NCBI GenBank assembly: GCA_902493375.1
Contig: CABUPH010000012.1
Coordinates: forward strand, 1 to 64,000
Reading direction: 5' to 3'
DNA: 64,000 bases
Origin: an uncultured Collinsella sp.
GTDB lineage: Bacteria > Actinomycetota > Coriobacteriia > Coriobacteriales > Coriobacteriaceae
The position numbers and the translations under genes were made by a program. The notes beneath the pieces are model-generated. The model was not told the origin of the DNA and ran no database searches. It saw only the letters and a program-made list of their open reading frames with translations. Shown piece by piece: positions 27,034 to 35,774 of the stretch. Positions within the stretch are counted from its first letter, which is position 1; each line of letters starts with the position of its first letter.

Positions 27034-27564
27034 CTAGCCTACCGTCACCAGGCTAAAGAGCTCCACATCGTCATCAGACGGCGTGAGCTTCTCGCGCGGG
27101 TTGAGAAACGCAAGCTCAAGTATACAACCGTAACCGATAAGCTTTGCGCCCATATCTCGCACCAGTTTACCTGTTGCCTCGACGGTTCCGCCCGTCGCGA
27201 CCAAGTCGTCCAGAATCAACACGGTATCTTTAGAGCTGATAGCGTCGGCATGGATCTCAATTGAATCGGTGCCGTACTCGAGCTCGTAGCTCTGGCTTAC
27301 GGTCTCGCGCGGCAGCTTGCCCGGTTTACGTGCGGGAACAAAGCCGGCGGCAAGGGCTACAGCCACCGGTACGCCAACCATAAAGCCGCGAGCCTCGGGA
27401 CCCACGACCTTGGTGATCCCCATGCCGGCAAAGTGCTCGGCGAGGGCATCGGTCATGGCTTTGAGCGCCTCGGGATTGCCAAAGAGCGGCGTGATGTCTT
27501 TAAAGACGACTCCGGGCTCGGGATAGTCGGGGGTGTCGACGATTTGAGATTCGAAGTCGTACAT
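27034..27564 (-). CDS. apt: Adenine phosphoribosyltransferase
   Basis: A purine salvage enzyme that makes AMP from adenine and PRPP. The 176-residue product has the family start (DTPDYPEPGVVFKDITPLF), the EARGFMVG segment and the PRPP motif VLILDDLVATGGT. The ATG at 27564 follows GAAAGG; an upstream in-frame start at 27579 is less likely. It lies downstream of the MerR gene on the same strand. Confidence 0.95.
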   Translation of the reverse strand: MYDFESQIVDTPDYPEPGVVFKDITPLFGNPEALKAMTDALAEHFAGMGITKVVGPEARGFMVGVPVAVALAAGFVPARKPGKLPRETVSQSYELEYGTDSIEIHADAISSKDTVLILDDLVATGGTVEATGKLVRDMGAKLIGYGCILELAFLNPREKLTPSDDDVELFSLVTVG

Positions 27565-27604
27565 TGCATGACCTTTCAATGGGTTGCCGGAGAAGCGGCA
27601 GCGG

Positions 27605-28483
27605 TTATTTGCCCGCCGTGGCGGTGCCGGAGTGCGAAGGGGCGACGACCTTGAGCGGCTTTACGAGAGAATCCTCGTGCGAAGCCGGCGTGGCTATCTC
27701 TTCGTTTTTGGCTTTGGTGGACTCGGAGCGAGTGATTTCCTCATCGAGTGCATCGATGTCGGCGTCCTCGACCACGGCGTTGAGCGACTCAAAAACGCGG
27801 TTCTTGAGCAGCGCAGTGTGCACACCCTCGGTCAGGTCGTGAAGCTTCTTAAACGCACGCTCGAGCTTGGCGTCGCGCTCGTCATCGGAGGTATCCATGC
27901 CGAGCATGCTCACGAGCACCTGCTCAAACATCGAGGACTCGCGGTTGGCGGAAGACACGTACTGACGCAGGTTGCGGGGCTCGATATGGAAGCGTGACAG
28001 CTCGGAGCAGTAGCGGATGATTGGAAAATCGCGACCATCGACGAGCTCACGATTCTGCGGACTCTTGATGATGCGAATGAGGTCGTTCTCGGCGAGCGAG
28101 CGGATAAACGAAATCTCGACGCCCAGCATATCGGGAATGGTCTCGATGGGATGCAGCTTTTGCTTAGTCTCCTTGGGCTCCGTCTTGAGCGGAACATCGG
28201 ACAGCAAGCCCACCTCGTAGGCGAGCGTTGACAGGTCCGTGGCGTTTTCCAAGCGCTGCTTAATCACGTTGAGCGGCATGTAGCGGGTCTTCTGCAAGTG
28301 CAGAATGACCTCCAGGCGATCAACGTCCTCCTTAGAGTACTGACGGTATCCCTTAGGCGTACGATGAGGGGTAATGAGCCCCTCATCTTCTAGAAATCTA
28401 ATTTTTGAGTTCGAAAGATCGGGGTATGCGCCTCGAAGAAGGTTGACGACTTGGCCGATACTCAGATAGTTGCGTTCGGCCAT
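27605..28483 (-). CDS. MerR-family regulator of FtsR (Rv1828) type
   Basis: A 292-residue DNA-binding protein with an N-terminal MerR winged helix (residues ~5-75: YLSIGQVVNLL, KIRFLEDEGLITPHRT, GYRQYSKEDVDRL). The C-terminal ~200 residues include a second helical region (~115-185) and an acidic tail. It starts 3 bases after an FHA gene, the same pairing as mycobacterial garA-ftsR (Rv1827-Rv1828), where FtsR activates ftsZ. The role here is inferred from that linkage. No metal-binding cysteine cluster is visible. Confidence 0.8.
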   Translation of the reverse strand: MAERNYLSIGQVVNLLRGAYPDLSNSKIRFLEDEGLITPHRTPKGYRQYSKEDVDRLEVILHLQKTRYMPLNVIKQRLENATDLSTLAYEVGLLSDVPLKTEPKETKQKLHPIETIPDMLGVEISFIRSLAENDLIRIIKSPQNRELVDGRDFPIIRYCSELSRFHIEPRNLRQYVSSANRESSMFEQVLVSMLGMDTSDDERDAKLERAFKKLHDLTEGVHTALLKNRVFESLNAVVEDADIDALDEEITRSESTKAKNEEIATPASHEDSLVKPLKVVAPSHSGTATAGK

Positions 28484-28486
28484 GCC

Positions 28487-28921
28487 CTACTCACCGGTTT
28501 CGATGCGCTCCGGCGTGCTCTCGTGGTAGATGAGCGTAAACGTACCGATCTGGACGGAAGAACCATCGTGCAGCGGGGCCGCGTTGACAATGGCGCCGTC
28601 GACCCAGGTGCCATTGAGCGAGCCCAGGTCCTCAATGCGAGCGCCGAGGCCCTCGCGAATAATGCGCGCGTGGCTACGCGAAACGGTCATGTCATTGAGG
28701 AAGATGCCGTTCGCAGGATCGCGGCCGATGGTGGTCACGTCGTCCTCGAGCTCAAAGGCGGCACCAGTCTGCGGACCCTTGACGATGGACAGAACGGGTG
28801 CGGTGATGCGCACGTTGGCCATGAGGTCGGGAACGGTGACGTCGCTTGAAGGCACGCGGAATACGCAGGTAGCGTCAGCAGTCTTATCATTCTGAGGCAT
28901 ATTGTTAACCATGTTGTCCAT
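28487..28921 (-). CDS. FHA domain protein (GarA/OdhI-like)
   Basis: A 144-residue cytoplasmic protein with one forkhead-associated domain (~45-135) that binds phosphothreonine. The core motifs are IGRDPANGIFLND, SRSHARI and LGSLNGTWVDG. In mycobacteria and corynebacteria the equivalent gene regulates 2-oxoglutarate metabolism after phosphorylation of an N-terminal TT motif; I do not see that motif in the N-terminal ~40 residues, so the mode of control may differ. The ATG at 28921 follows AGGGG. It is 3 bases upstream of the MerR gene. Confidence 0.87.
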   Translation of the reverse strand: MDNMVNNMPQNDKTADATCVFRVPSSDVTVPDLMANVRITAPVLSIVKGPQTGAAFELEDDVTTIGRDPANGIFLNDMTVSRSHARIIREGLGARIEDLGSLNGTWVDGAIVNAAPLHDGSSVQIGTFTLIYHESTPERIETGE

Positions 28922-28987
28922 GACAACCCCTAACTTATCGCGGACGTGCCGCAAATAATGAACCGTACGTAATCATACCCCAACGAA

Positions 28988-29692
28988 TCAGTCTTCGATT
29001 TCAGGGTTCAGAAAGTCGATGTCCTCGTCCTCGGGATGCGCGAGAGCCTGTTTAATGGCCACTCCGCCCTTAATGGAATAGATGACAGCCGTGAGCATGG
29101 AGAAGATCACGCCGCCGTACACAAAGAAGATGCCGAGGGGCACCGAGCTTCCGTTGAGGCCCGGGAAGGCCTTAAGGGTTGAAGGTAAAAGGTGCAGGCC
29201 GTCAACAACGGGGAACCCGAGCAGCATGAGCGAGAAGCCGGTCATGAGCAGCGCAGTGGCAATCTTTCCGGGAAAGACGACATCGATGGGGCGACGGTGA
29301 TAATGACGCACGATAAGCGTGCCGATGCCCAGATAGATGTCGCGGCCAATAATGAGCACGCAGACCCAGATGGGCAGCTCTCCGCGGACCACCAGTCCAA
29401 GTACGCCGGTGAACAGCAGCGCGCGGTCGCAGATGGGATCCATGACCTTGCCGAGCCATGAGACCGTCTTGGTCATGCGGGCGATCTGACCGTCCATCCA
29501 GTCGGTGGAGGCGGCAACGGCGTAGATAACGATGGCGATGACGCGGTTGTTATCCGTCACAAACAGGTACAGAAATACCAGGGTGAGGATCAGGCGCGTA
29601 AAGGTGATGAAATTGGAGATCGTAAAGATCTTATTCGACGGGTAATCGGAAGTGCCGATAAGCTCCTTTTTGATCTTCTTTTTGATGCCCAC
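28988..29692 (-). CDS. CDP-alcohol phosphatidyltransferase family protein
   Basis: A 234-residue integral membrane enzyme with about five helices and the signature DGQIARMTKTVSWLGKVMDP followed by ICDR near residues 69-91, fitting DG-x2-AR-x8-G-x3-D-x3-D. It is more divergent than the pgsA product at 8094-8732 and may make phosphatidylglycerophosphate, cardiolipin or another phospholipid. The start is a GTG at 29692 after GGGGGAG; the open frame continues upstream to 29782 but without family sequence. The C-terminus is acidic. Confidence 0.85.
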   Translation of the reverse strand: MGIKKKIKKELIGTSDYPSNKIFTISNFITFTRLILTLVFLYLFVTDNNRVIAIVIYAVAASTDWMDGQIARMTKTVSWLGKVMDPICDRALLFTGVLGLVVRGELPIWVCVLIIGRDIYLGIGTLIVRHYHRRPIDVVFPGKIATALLMTGFSLMLLGFPVVDGLHLLPSTLKAFPGLNGSSVPLGIFFVYGGVIFSMLTAVIYSIKGGVAIKQALAHPEDEDIDFLNPEIED

Positions 29693-29820
29693 AGGACTCC
29701 CCCGCTGGTTAACGACAAAACTTTCGATACTATACCCGTTCCGGCGATGTCTATCCAGCGTAAGCATAGAGAGTCCAGACATGTGGAGGGTGCTGTCGCA
29801 ACGTGAATGTGCCGTTTTTG

Positions 29821-29875
29821 TGTACGTCAGCCTCCAAACATGTCATAAATTGTCGTTTTTGGAGGCTGGCGTACA
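29821..29875. repeat. Inverted repeat in the tRNA-Pro/CDP-alcohol gap
   Basis: Arms of 18 bases (29821-29838 and 29858-29875; core CAGCCTCCAAA) pair with one mismatch around a 19-base loop. The gap 29693-30143 holds this, the tRNA-Pro terminator and tRNA-Pro; I see no protein gene in it. Confidence 0.65.
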
Positions 29876-29947
29876 AGTTTTTGTTGAGCGAAAGTATCGA
29901 TCAAGAAAGCCGTTGATTCTTCGCTGCTTACCCCGTTGATTCTTGAT

Positions 29948-29976
29948 AAAAAAGGTCAGGCACTAGGTGCCTGACC
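29948..29976 (-). terminator. Terminator of tRNA-Pro
   Basis: On the minus strand a perfect 10-bp hairpin (GGTCAGGCAC with a 3-base loop) is followed by TTTTTT. It starts 11 bases after the tRNA 3' end. Confidence 0.9.
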
Positions 29977-29986
29977 TGCAAACTTC

Positions 29987-30063
<77 letters not shown>

Positions 30064-30143
30064 AAGCTTTTGTTTGTTGCTCTGCTCTCGCTCGCAACAG
30101 GGAGTATATTAACCCGAAACTTTAGACTTGTGCAAGAACTTTT

Positions 30144-31358
30144 TTATAAATTTTGAAGCAAGTCCAAAATTGTATCTGCGAGCTGGGGTTTTGTTAGAAC
30201 GGGAAGTTCTTTCGTACCCGTTGTGCTCACAATCCAGGCCTTGTTGGTATCGGTTCCAAAGCCCGAATCGGCGCGTGAGACATCGTTGGCGATAATGGCA
30301 TCGCAGCCTTTGCGTGCCAATTTGCGCTCGGCGTACTCGACGACGTTATCGGTCTCGGCAGCAAAGCCGATTACGAGGCGATCGCCCTTTTGGCGTGAGA
30401 GCTCGGCCAAGATGTCAACGGTCTCGACGAGCTCGATTCGATCCAGGCGCTCGTTGGCCTTTTTGAGCTTATGGTCCGCCGGGGCCGCCGGCGTGTAGTC
30501 GGCGACGGCGGCGGCGCAAATGGCCGCGTCGGCCGTCTGGAAGGCGCTCAGCGCTGCCTTGAGCATTTCTGAGGCGGTCTGTACGTGCACGCACGCCACA
30601 CCGCGGGGAACGTCGAGCGATGTCGGTCCCAGCACGAGCGTGACGGCGGCGCCGCGGCGTGCGGCCTCCCCCGCCAGAGCGATACCCATCTTGCCCGACG
30701 ACCGGTTACCGATGAAACGCACCGGGTCGATCGGTTCGTGCGTGGGGCCGGCGGTGATGACGATGCGCTTGCCCGCCAGGTCCTGAGGCGCGGGGTTGAG
30801 CACCTCACAGACAGCCTCGACGATGTCCTCGGGCTCGCTCATGCGTCCCGTGTCCACGTCGCCGCAGGCAAGGTAGCCGCTGCCCGGACCCACCGCATGG
30901 ACACCGCGCTCGCGCAGCGTGGCCATGTTGGCCTGCGTCGCCGGCGATTTCCACATGCCGTTGTTCATGGCCGGCGCGATCACGATGGGTCGCGGCGTCG
31001 CAAGCAGCGTGGTGGAGATGAGGTCGTCGGCGATGCCGTTGGCCATCTTGGCGATGATATTGGCCGTCGCGGGCGCCACGACCACCAGATCGGGCTCCTG
31101 CGCCAGCGAAATGTGGTGGATGGGGTCGGAGGGATCGTCGAATAGGCCCACGGCAACGGGCTCGTTGGTGAGCGCACGGAAGGTGAGCGGGCCCACAAAC
31201 TCCGTGGCATGCTCGCTCATAACAACCTTGACGCGCGCACCGCGCTTTTGCAGCAGGCGCACGATATTGCACGACTTATAGGCGGCGATCCCGCCGGTAA
31301 TGCCCAGCAGGATCGTTTTTCCCTCAAGTTGCATTGAATTGTTGGATGCCGCCGTCAT
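30144..31358 (-). CDS. coaBC: Bifunctional CoaBC: phosphopantothenoylcysteine decarboxylase/synthase
   Basis: It performs two steps of coenzyme A synthesis. The 404-residue protein has an N-terminal flavoprotein decarboxylase domain (~10-185; GITGGIAAYKS, conserved HH in DPIHHISLA, PAMNNGMW) and a C-terminal CTP-dependent ligase domain (~195-400; ITAGPTHEPIDPVRFIGNRSSGKMG, then the KLKK region). The start lies 3 bases after the zinc-ribbon gene stop, placing it at the end of the long minus-strand run. Confidence 0.95.
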   Translation of the reverse strand: MTAASNNSMQLEGKTILLGITGGIAAYKSCNIVRLLQKRGARVKVVMSEHATEFVGPLTFRALTNEPVAVGLFDDPSDPIHHISLAQEPDLVVVAPATANIIAKMANGIADDLISTTLLATPRPIVIAPAMNNGMWKSPATQANMATLRERGVHAVGPGSGYLACGDVDTGRMSEPEDIVEAVCEVLNPAPQDLAGKRIVITAGPTHEPIDPVRFIGNRSSGKMGIALAGEAARRGAAVTLVLGPTSLDVPRGVACVHVQTASEMLKAALSAFQTADAAICAAAVADYTPAAPADHKLKKANERLDRIELVETVDILAELSRQKGDRLVIGFAAETDNVVEYAERKLARKGCDAIIANDVSRADSGFGTDTNKAWIVSTTGTKELPVLTKPQLADTILDLLQNL

Positions 31359-31360
31359 CG

Positions 31361-32080
31361 CTACGCTTCCTTGCTCGGGAGTACCAGGAGGCGGTGGCAG
31401 TACGGGCAGTGCGTAATCTCGCTACCGTCGTGGTTGAGGTCGCTCATGGACGATGCCTGCAGCGCGGTGTGGCAGACCGTGGGGATGTTGCCCTGGATGG
31501 TCTCGACGGCCAGGCCGCGGAACTGCTTGAGCAGACGCTCGTAGTCGGTGAGTACTTCGGTCGGCAGCGTGGCGGCAAGAGCGGTGCGCTCCTTCGTGGC
31601 GGCTTCGATCTGAGCCTGCAGGTCGGCAGCCTTGGCGCGGGCGGCCTTGGTATCGGCCTTCACGCCCTCCTCGAACTTGGCGATGATTGCCTGCGCACGG
31701 GTCTCGCGGTCGAGTGCCTCTTTGTGGGCGACAACGACGTCCTTGCGGGTGTGCTCAATCTTGTCCAGACGCTTGGCCAGGGTGGCGAGTTCATTCTCTA
31801 GGTCCTGAACCTCGCGGTAGTCGGAGCCGTCGACGTGGCGCTTCTTGGCGGCCTCGATGGCGTTGTTGGTCTGTATCTCGGTGGTGTTGAGATCGTCGAG
31901 CTCAATGTCCAGGTCCTTGCGCTGGGCGTAGAGCTTGGTCATCTCGGACTTGAGCTTCACATAAGTCTTGCGCTTGGAAGCGAGCTCCTTGAGCTCCGGC
32001 ATATTGGCAAGTTCGCTCTTGTTGCGGGCGAGCTCCAAATCGATCTGTTGCAGCTTGAGTAGCGTAGCGCCGGCGCTCAT
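31361..32080 (-). CDS. Coiled-coil protein with C4 zinc ribbon
   Basis: A 239-residue protein: a long charged coiled coil (~5-185) and a C-terminal zinc ribbon with Cys pairs near residues ~200 (TVCHT) and ~225 (HCPYCHRLL). This matches the zf-RING_7/C4-type zinc-ribbon family (PF02591), often placed beside Nif3-like genes; the function is unknown, with nucleic-acid binding suggested. The ATG at 32080 follows AAAAGGAGAG and overlaps the Nif3-like stop by 4 bases (ATGA). Confidence 0.85.
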   Translation of the reverse strand: MSAGATLLKLQQIDLELARNKSELANMPELKELASKRKTYVKLKSEMTKLYAQRKDLDIELDDLNTTEIQTNNAIEAAKKRHVDGSDYREVQDLENELATLAKRLDKIEHTRKDVVVAHKEALDRETRAQAIIAKFEEGVKADTKAARAKAADLQAQIEAATKERTALAATLPTEVLTDYERLLKQFRGLAVETIQGNIPTVCHTALQASSMSDLNHDGSEITHCPYCHRLLVLPSKEA

Positions 32081-32886
32081 AAGTTCTCTCCTTTTGTCAC
32101 AGTCCACCATTGGCAAGGGTTCAGTATTTTAATCGCATGACGGGGGTCGACCCCGGCGTCAACTGCAGAGTTCATCAATATATCAACGAACGGCTCCTCG
32201 GAGCGGTCGTGGCCGAGCAAGATCACCGGCAGCCCGCGCAAGGCAAGGTCTTGCGCCACGTGGTACCCAGCCTCGCCCGTCACGACAACATCAGTGCCTG
32301 CGGTGATGGCGAGCTCTCCGAAGTCGCCCAGGGAGCCGCCCAAAATGGCGACGGTCCGACACGGGTGATCGACCTCGCCCCACACGCGGGGGTCGCTGCC
32401 AAACGCCGTGGCGGCACGGGTGGCAAGATTGCGCAGCGTGCACGGGTCGTTGAGCGTTGCAAGCGCGCCCAGGCCGGTGGCCTCGGGGTCGTCCACGTGC
32501 TCCAGTGAGCTCACGGGTGCGGCACCCAGCAGCTTGCTCAGGCAGACACGGGCTTCGTGCGAGCGGTCCAGGTTGGTGTGGAGCGATATGATGCTCACGC
32601 CGCAACGCGCTGCCTCGTAGAGCGCCGCGCTGCATTGGGGGCGTGCGGAATCCGCCGGACAAAAGGCCTCGGGCGCCTTGATGTATATGGGATGATGCGT
32701 CAGCAGCACGTTGGCACCGGCTTCTTGTGCGCGTCGAACATTAGCTTCGGTCGCATCGAGCGCACAGGCAACGCCGGTAATCTCGGCAGCGGGATCTCCC
32801 ACGGAGAGCCCTACATGATCCCAGCCCTCGGCGTTCGCTTTGGGATAGCGTGCCAGCAGCGCGTGCTCAAGCTCGGCGACGATCAT
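32077..32886 (-). CDS. Nif3-like dinuclear metal-centre protein (GTP cyclohydrolase 1 type 2 homolog)
   Basis: A 269-residue protein of the Nif3/YbgI family, which forms hexamers with a two-metal centre. Expected ligands are in LLTHHPIYIK (near residue 63), SLHTNLDRS (near 101) and the later GEAGYHVAQD and GHDRSEEP segments. The biochemical role is unsettled. It overlaps the cysteine desulfurase stop and the zinc-ribbon start by 4 bases each (ATGA), so translation is coupled along the operon. Confidence 0.9.
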   Translation of the reverse strand: MIVAELEHALLARYPKANAEGWDHVGLSVGDPAAEITGVACALDATEANVRRAQEAGANVLLTHHPIYIKAPEAFCPADSARPQCSAALYEAARCGVSIISLHTNLDRSHEARVCLSKLLGAAPVSSLEHVDDPEATGLGALATLNDPCTLRNLATRAATAFGSDPRVWGEVDHPCRTVAILGGSLGDFGELAITAGTDVVVTGEAGYHVAQDLALRGLPVILLGHDRSEEPFVDILMNSAVDAGVDPRHAIKILNPCQWWTVTKGENL

Positions 32887-34061
32887 GCGGCACCCACGAT
32901 CGTGAGCAGCGTCTGAGCGAACTCATCTAGATCGCCCGGGTTCACGCGGTCATCGAAGGAGATGCGCAGCGAACCCAGCGCCTGCTCACGACCGATGCCC
33001 ATGGCGCTGAGCACGTGGCTCGGGTCCATGCTGCCGCTCGAGCACGCCGAACCGGCCGAAACCTCAAAGCCGGCGGCATCGAGCTTGACGATGAGCTCCT
33101 CGGAGTCCATGCCGTCGACGTAGATCGACACCATGCCCGGCAGGCGATCGGCCTGTGCGTAGTCGCCCATGGTGGCATGAATACGCGGATGGGCCGTAAG
33201 CGTGGCGTAGAGCTTGTCGGAAAGGGCTTGCAGCGTCGCACGCTCCTGGGCCACATGGGGCGCCAGCGTACGGGCGGCAGCGGCAAAAGCCAGCTGTGTA
33301 CGCAGGTCCTGCGTGCCGGCACGACGACCGGCCTCCTGTCCGCCGCCAAAGATGCGCGGGCGCAGCGGCGTGCGGCTCTTAAGGTAGAGTGCGCCAGATG
33401 CCACGGGACCACCGATCTTGTGCGCGGCAACGGTCATGGCGTCAACTCCCAGCTCGGCGGCATCGAGCGGAATGTGCAGATACCCCTGGATGGCATCGGT
33501 GTGGAACAGGGCGCCCACGGTATGCGCGGCTGCGGCAAGCTCGCGGATGGGCTGCACCACGCCGGTCTCGTTGTTGGCAACCATGATGCTCACGAGCGCC
33601 ACGTCGTCGCCTAGTAGCTCGACAAGCGCGGCAGGCTCAATGTAGCCCGCGCGGCAGGGCTGCACCAGGTCGACGGAAAAGCCGGCGGCGCGCAGCAGCG
33701 GCAGGTTGTCCAAAATCGAATCGTGCTCGATGGCAGATACGATCACGCGGTTACGCTTTCGGTCGCGCTGGCGGGCGCCCTCGGCAAGACCGAGGAGCGC
33801 CAGCTGGTTGGCCTCGGTGCCGCCGTTGGTCAGGACGATCTCGGACGGGCGAACGCGTGCGCCAAAGCTACGGGCGATTTCGCGACGGGCGACTTCCAGG
33901 CGTGCGGCGGCCTTGCGGCCAAGCGAGTGCAGCGAGTTGGGGTTGACGCCGGCAAGCTCGCTCTCGTCGTACTCACGCTGCGCAAGGCGCGCCTCGGCGC
34001 GCATGGGCGTCGAGGCGGCATAGTCAAGATTCACGGGTATGCGGTTTTGACCTGCGGTCAT
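32883..34061 (-). CDS. Cysteine desulfurase (NifS/IscS-like)
   Basis: A PLP enzyme that takes sulfur from cysteine for Fe-S clusters or tRNA thiolation. The 392-residue product starts at NLDYAASTPM, has TNGGTEANQLAL, the PLP-lysine segment AAHKIGGP near residues 210-217 and the catalytic Cys in SAGSACSSGSMDPSHVL near 345. No mnmA or iscU neighbour is present in the window, so the acceptor is unknown. It lies 6 bases after rpe. Confidence 0.92.
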   Translation of the reverse strand: MTAGQNRIPVNLDYAASTPMRAEARLAQREYDESELAGVNPNSLHSLGRKAAARLEVARREIARSFGARVRPSEIVLTNGGTEANQLALLGLAEGARQRDRKRNRVIVSAIEHDSILDNLPLLRAAGFSVDLVQPCRAGYIEPAALVELLGDDVALVSIMVANNETGVVQPIRELAAAAHTVGALFHTDAIQGYLHIPLDAAELGVDAMTVAAHKIGGPVASGALYLKSRTPLRPRIFGGGQEAGRRAGTQDLRTQLAFAAAARTLAPHVAQERATLQALSDKLYATLTAHPRIHATMGDYAQADRLPGMVSIYVDGMDSEELIVKLDAAGFEVSAGSACSSGSMDPSHVLSAMGIGREQALGSLRISFDDRVNPGDLDEFAQTLLTIVGAA

Positions 34062-34067
34062 AAGGGT

Positions 34068-34739
34068 TTATGCCTCCTGTGCGGCCTCGTTGCCCAGCTT
34101 TTGCAGCAGCGCAACCTCGGCGGCGGGATCTTCGGACTTAAATACGGCGGAGCCGGCCACGAGCACGTTGGCGCCGGCCTTGACGACATCGGCAATGTTC
34201 TTGGAAGAAATACCGCCGTCGACCTCGATCAGGGGCGACACGCCGTGACGCTCGCACATGGCCTTGAGCTCGTGCAGTTTGGCAATGGTACCGGGAATAA
34301 AGCTCTGGCCGCCAAAGCCGGGGTTCACGCTCATGAGCAGCACCATGTCGACGACGTCGATGATGCTCTCGAGTACGCACACGGGGGTGGCGGGGTTGAG
34401 CACCACACCGGCCTTGACGCCGCGCTGCTGAAGATGCGTGAGCGTGCGGTGCAGGTGCGTGGAGGCCTCGTAGTGCACGGTGATCATATCGGCGCCGGCG
34501 TCGGCATACCAATCGACCGTCTCGTCGGGGTTTGACACCATCAGGTGCGCGTCGACCGGTACATCGGTGGAGCGCTTGACGGCCTTGAGGATGTCGACGC
34601 CAAAGGTGAGGTTGCCGGTAAAGTGACCGTCCATAACGTCGAAGTGCACGTAGTCGGCACCGGCGATCTTGTCGAGCTCGCCCTTGAGGTTGGCCATATC
34701 GGCCGAGAGGACGGACGGAGCGATTTTGATGGAACCCAT
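34068..34739 (-). CDS. rpe: Ribulose-phosphate 3-epimerase
   Basis: A pentose phosphate pathway enzyme that interconverts ribulose-5-phosphate and xylulose-5-phosphate. The 223-residue TIM barrel shows IAPSVLSADMANL at the start, HFDVMDGHFTGNLTFG with the metal-binding His-Asp, SVNPGFGGQSFIP and EVDGGISSKN. It is located between gpsA and the cysteine desulfurase gene. Confidence 0.96.
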   Translation of the reverse strand: MGSIKIAPSVLSADMANLKGELDKIAGADYVHFDVMDGHFTGNLTFGVDILKAVKRSTDVPVDAHLMVSNPDETVDWYADAGADMITVHYEASTHLHRTLTHLQQRGVKAGVVLNPATPVCVLESIIDVVDMVLLMSVNPGFGGQSFIPGTIAKLHELKAMCERHGVSPLIEVDGGISSKNIADVVKAGANVLVAGSAVFKSEDPAAEVALLQKLGNEAAQEA

Positions 34740-34757
34740 GGTAGAAGCCTTTCTGCG

Positions 34758-35765
34758 CTAGTCGGTGAGCCCGTAGAACTCTTGGGAGGGTACGCGGTCG
34801 GTAAGAATCTCGAGCGCCCTATCCAAAGTAACACCGTTGTAGAGCGTTTGCTCCACGGCAAAGGTGAGCGGAATGTCTACGCCCAGTGAACGGGCGAGCT
34901 CGCTGACGCTGCGGGCGGCGACGGCGCCTTCCACCACCATATGCGTGCGCGTCTGGTACTCGTCGAGCGACACGCCATGAGCGAACTCGTAGCCAAAGGT
35001 GCGGTTGCGCGAATGCTCCGAGGTACAGGTGGCAATGAGGTCGCCCATACCGGCAAGTCCCATGCAGGTCATGGCCTGACCGCCGCGGGCGTGCACCAAA
35101 CGGCTGATTTCTGCCAGGCCGCGCGTCATGATAAGGGCAAGCGTGTTGTCGCCTGCGCCCGAGCCGGCGGAAATGCCGCACACGATGGCGATGACATTTT
35201 TCATGGCGCCGCAGACCTCGACGCCTGTCATGTCCTGCGACAGGTAGATGCGGAAGGCCGTGGATAGGAGCAAGTCCTTAAAGGTTTCCCCTATCTGCGG
35301 GTCTTCGCTGGCGATGACGGCGGCAGAAAGCCCGCCGCGGCAGATCTCCTCGGCATGGTTGGGGCCCGAGAGCGCCGCCACACGACGCTCGTTGCCGATC
35401 TCGCTGGCGATGACCTCGCTCATGAGCAGGCCGGACTCGGGCTCAATGCCCTTGGTGAGGCAGAGCACTGGGGCATCGGCGGCGATAAAGGGCGCGGCCT
35501 GGTGGCACACGCTGCGCAGGTGCGTCGAAGGAACGGCAAAGATGATGGCATCGGTGCCTTCGAGTGCCTGCGCCAGATCCGTCGTGGCAACAACATTGGT
35601 CGGCAGTTCATAGTCCACTAGGTAGCGGGGGTTGCGGTGCTCGCCATTGATGCCGGTGGCCGTCTGCTCGCTGTGGGCCCACATGGTCACGCGCTCGGCT
35701 CGCGCGGCGGCAAGGCCGGCGACGGCGGTTCCCCAGGAGCCAGAGCCAATCAGCGCAACATTCAT
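34758..35765 (-). CDS. gpsA: Glycerol-3-phosphate dehydrogenase [NAD(P)+]
   Basis: It makes sn-glycerol-3-phosphate for phospholipid synthesis. The 335-residue product has the dinucleotide-binding GSGSWGTAVAGLAA at residues ~7-20, LTKGIE, the catalytic-lysine region around CGAMKNVIAI, and GLAGMGDLIATCTSEHSRN. It lies 9 bases downstream of plsY, so the acceptor-supplying and acyl-transferring steps are adjacent. Confidence 0.96.
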   Translation of the reverse strand: MNVALIGSGSWGTAVAGLAAARAERVTMWAHSEQTATGINGEHRNPRYLVDYELPTNVVATTDLAQALEGTDAIIFAVPSTHLRSVCHQAAPFIAADAPVLCLTKGIEPESGLLMSEVIASEIGNERRVAALSGPNHAEEICRGGLSAAVIASEDPQIGETFKDLLLSTAFRIYLSQDMTGVEVCGAMKNVIAIVCGISAGSGAGDNTLALIMTRGLAEISRLVHARGGQAMTCMGLAGMGDLIATCTSEHSRNRTFGYEFAHGVSLDEYQTRTHMVVEGAVAARSVSELARSLGVDIPLTFAVEQTLYNGVTLDRALEILTDRVPSQEFYGLTD

Positions 35766-35774
35766 GACTCTCTC

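Noticed and set aside
25889..27037. A plus-strand frame with Leu-rich translation opposite the NlpC/P60 gene
   Set aside because: Complement of the Gln/Ala/Glu coiled coil gives a Leu/Gly-rich artefact; the minus-strand gene has signal peptide and catalytic residues.
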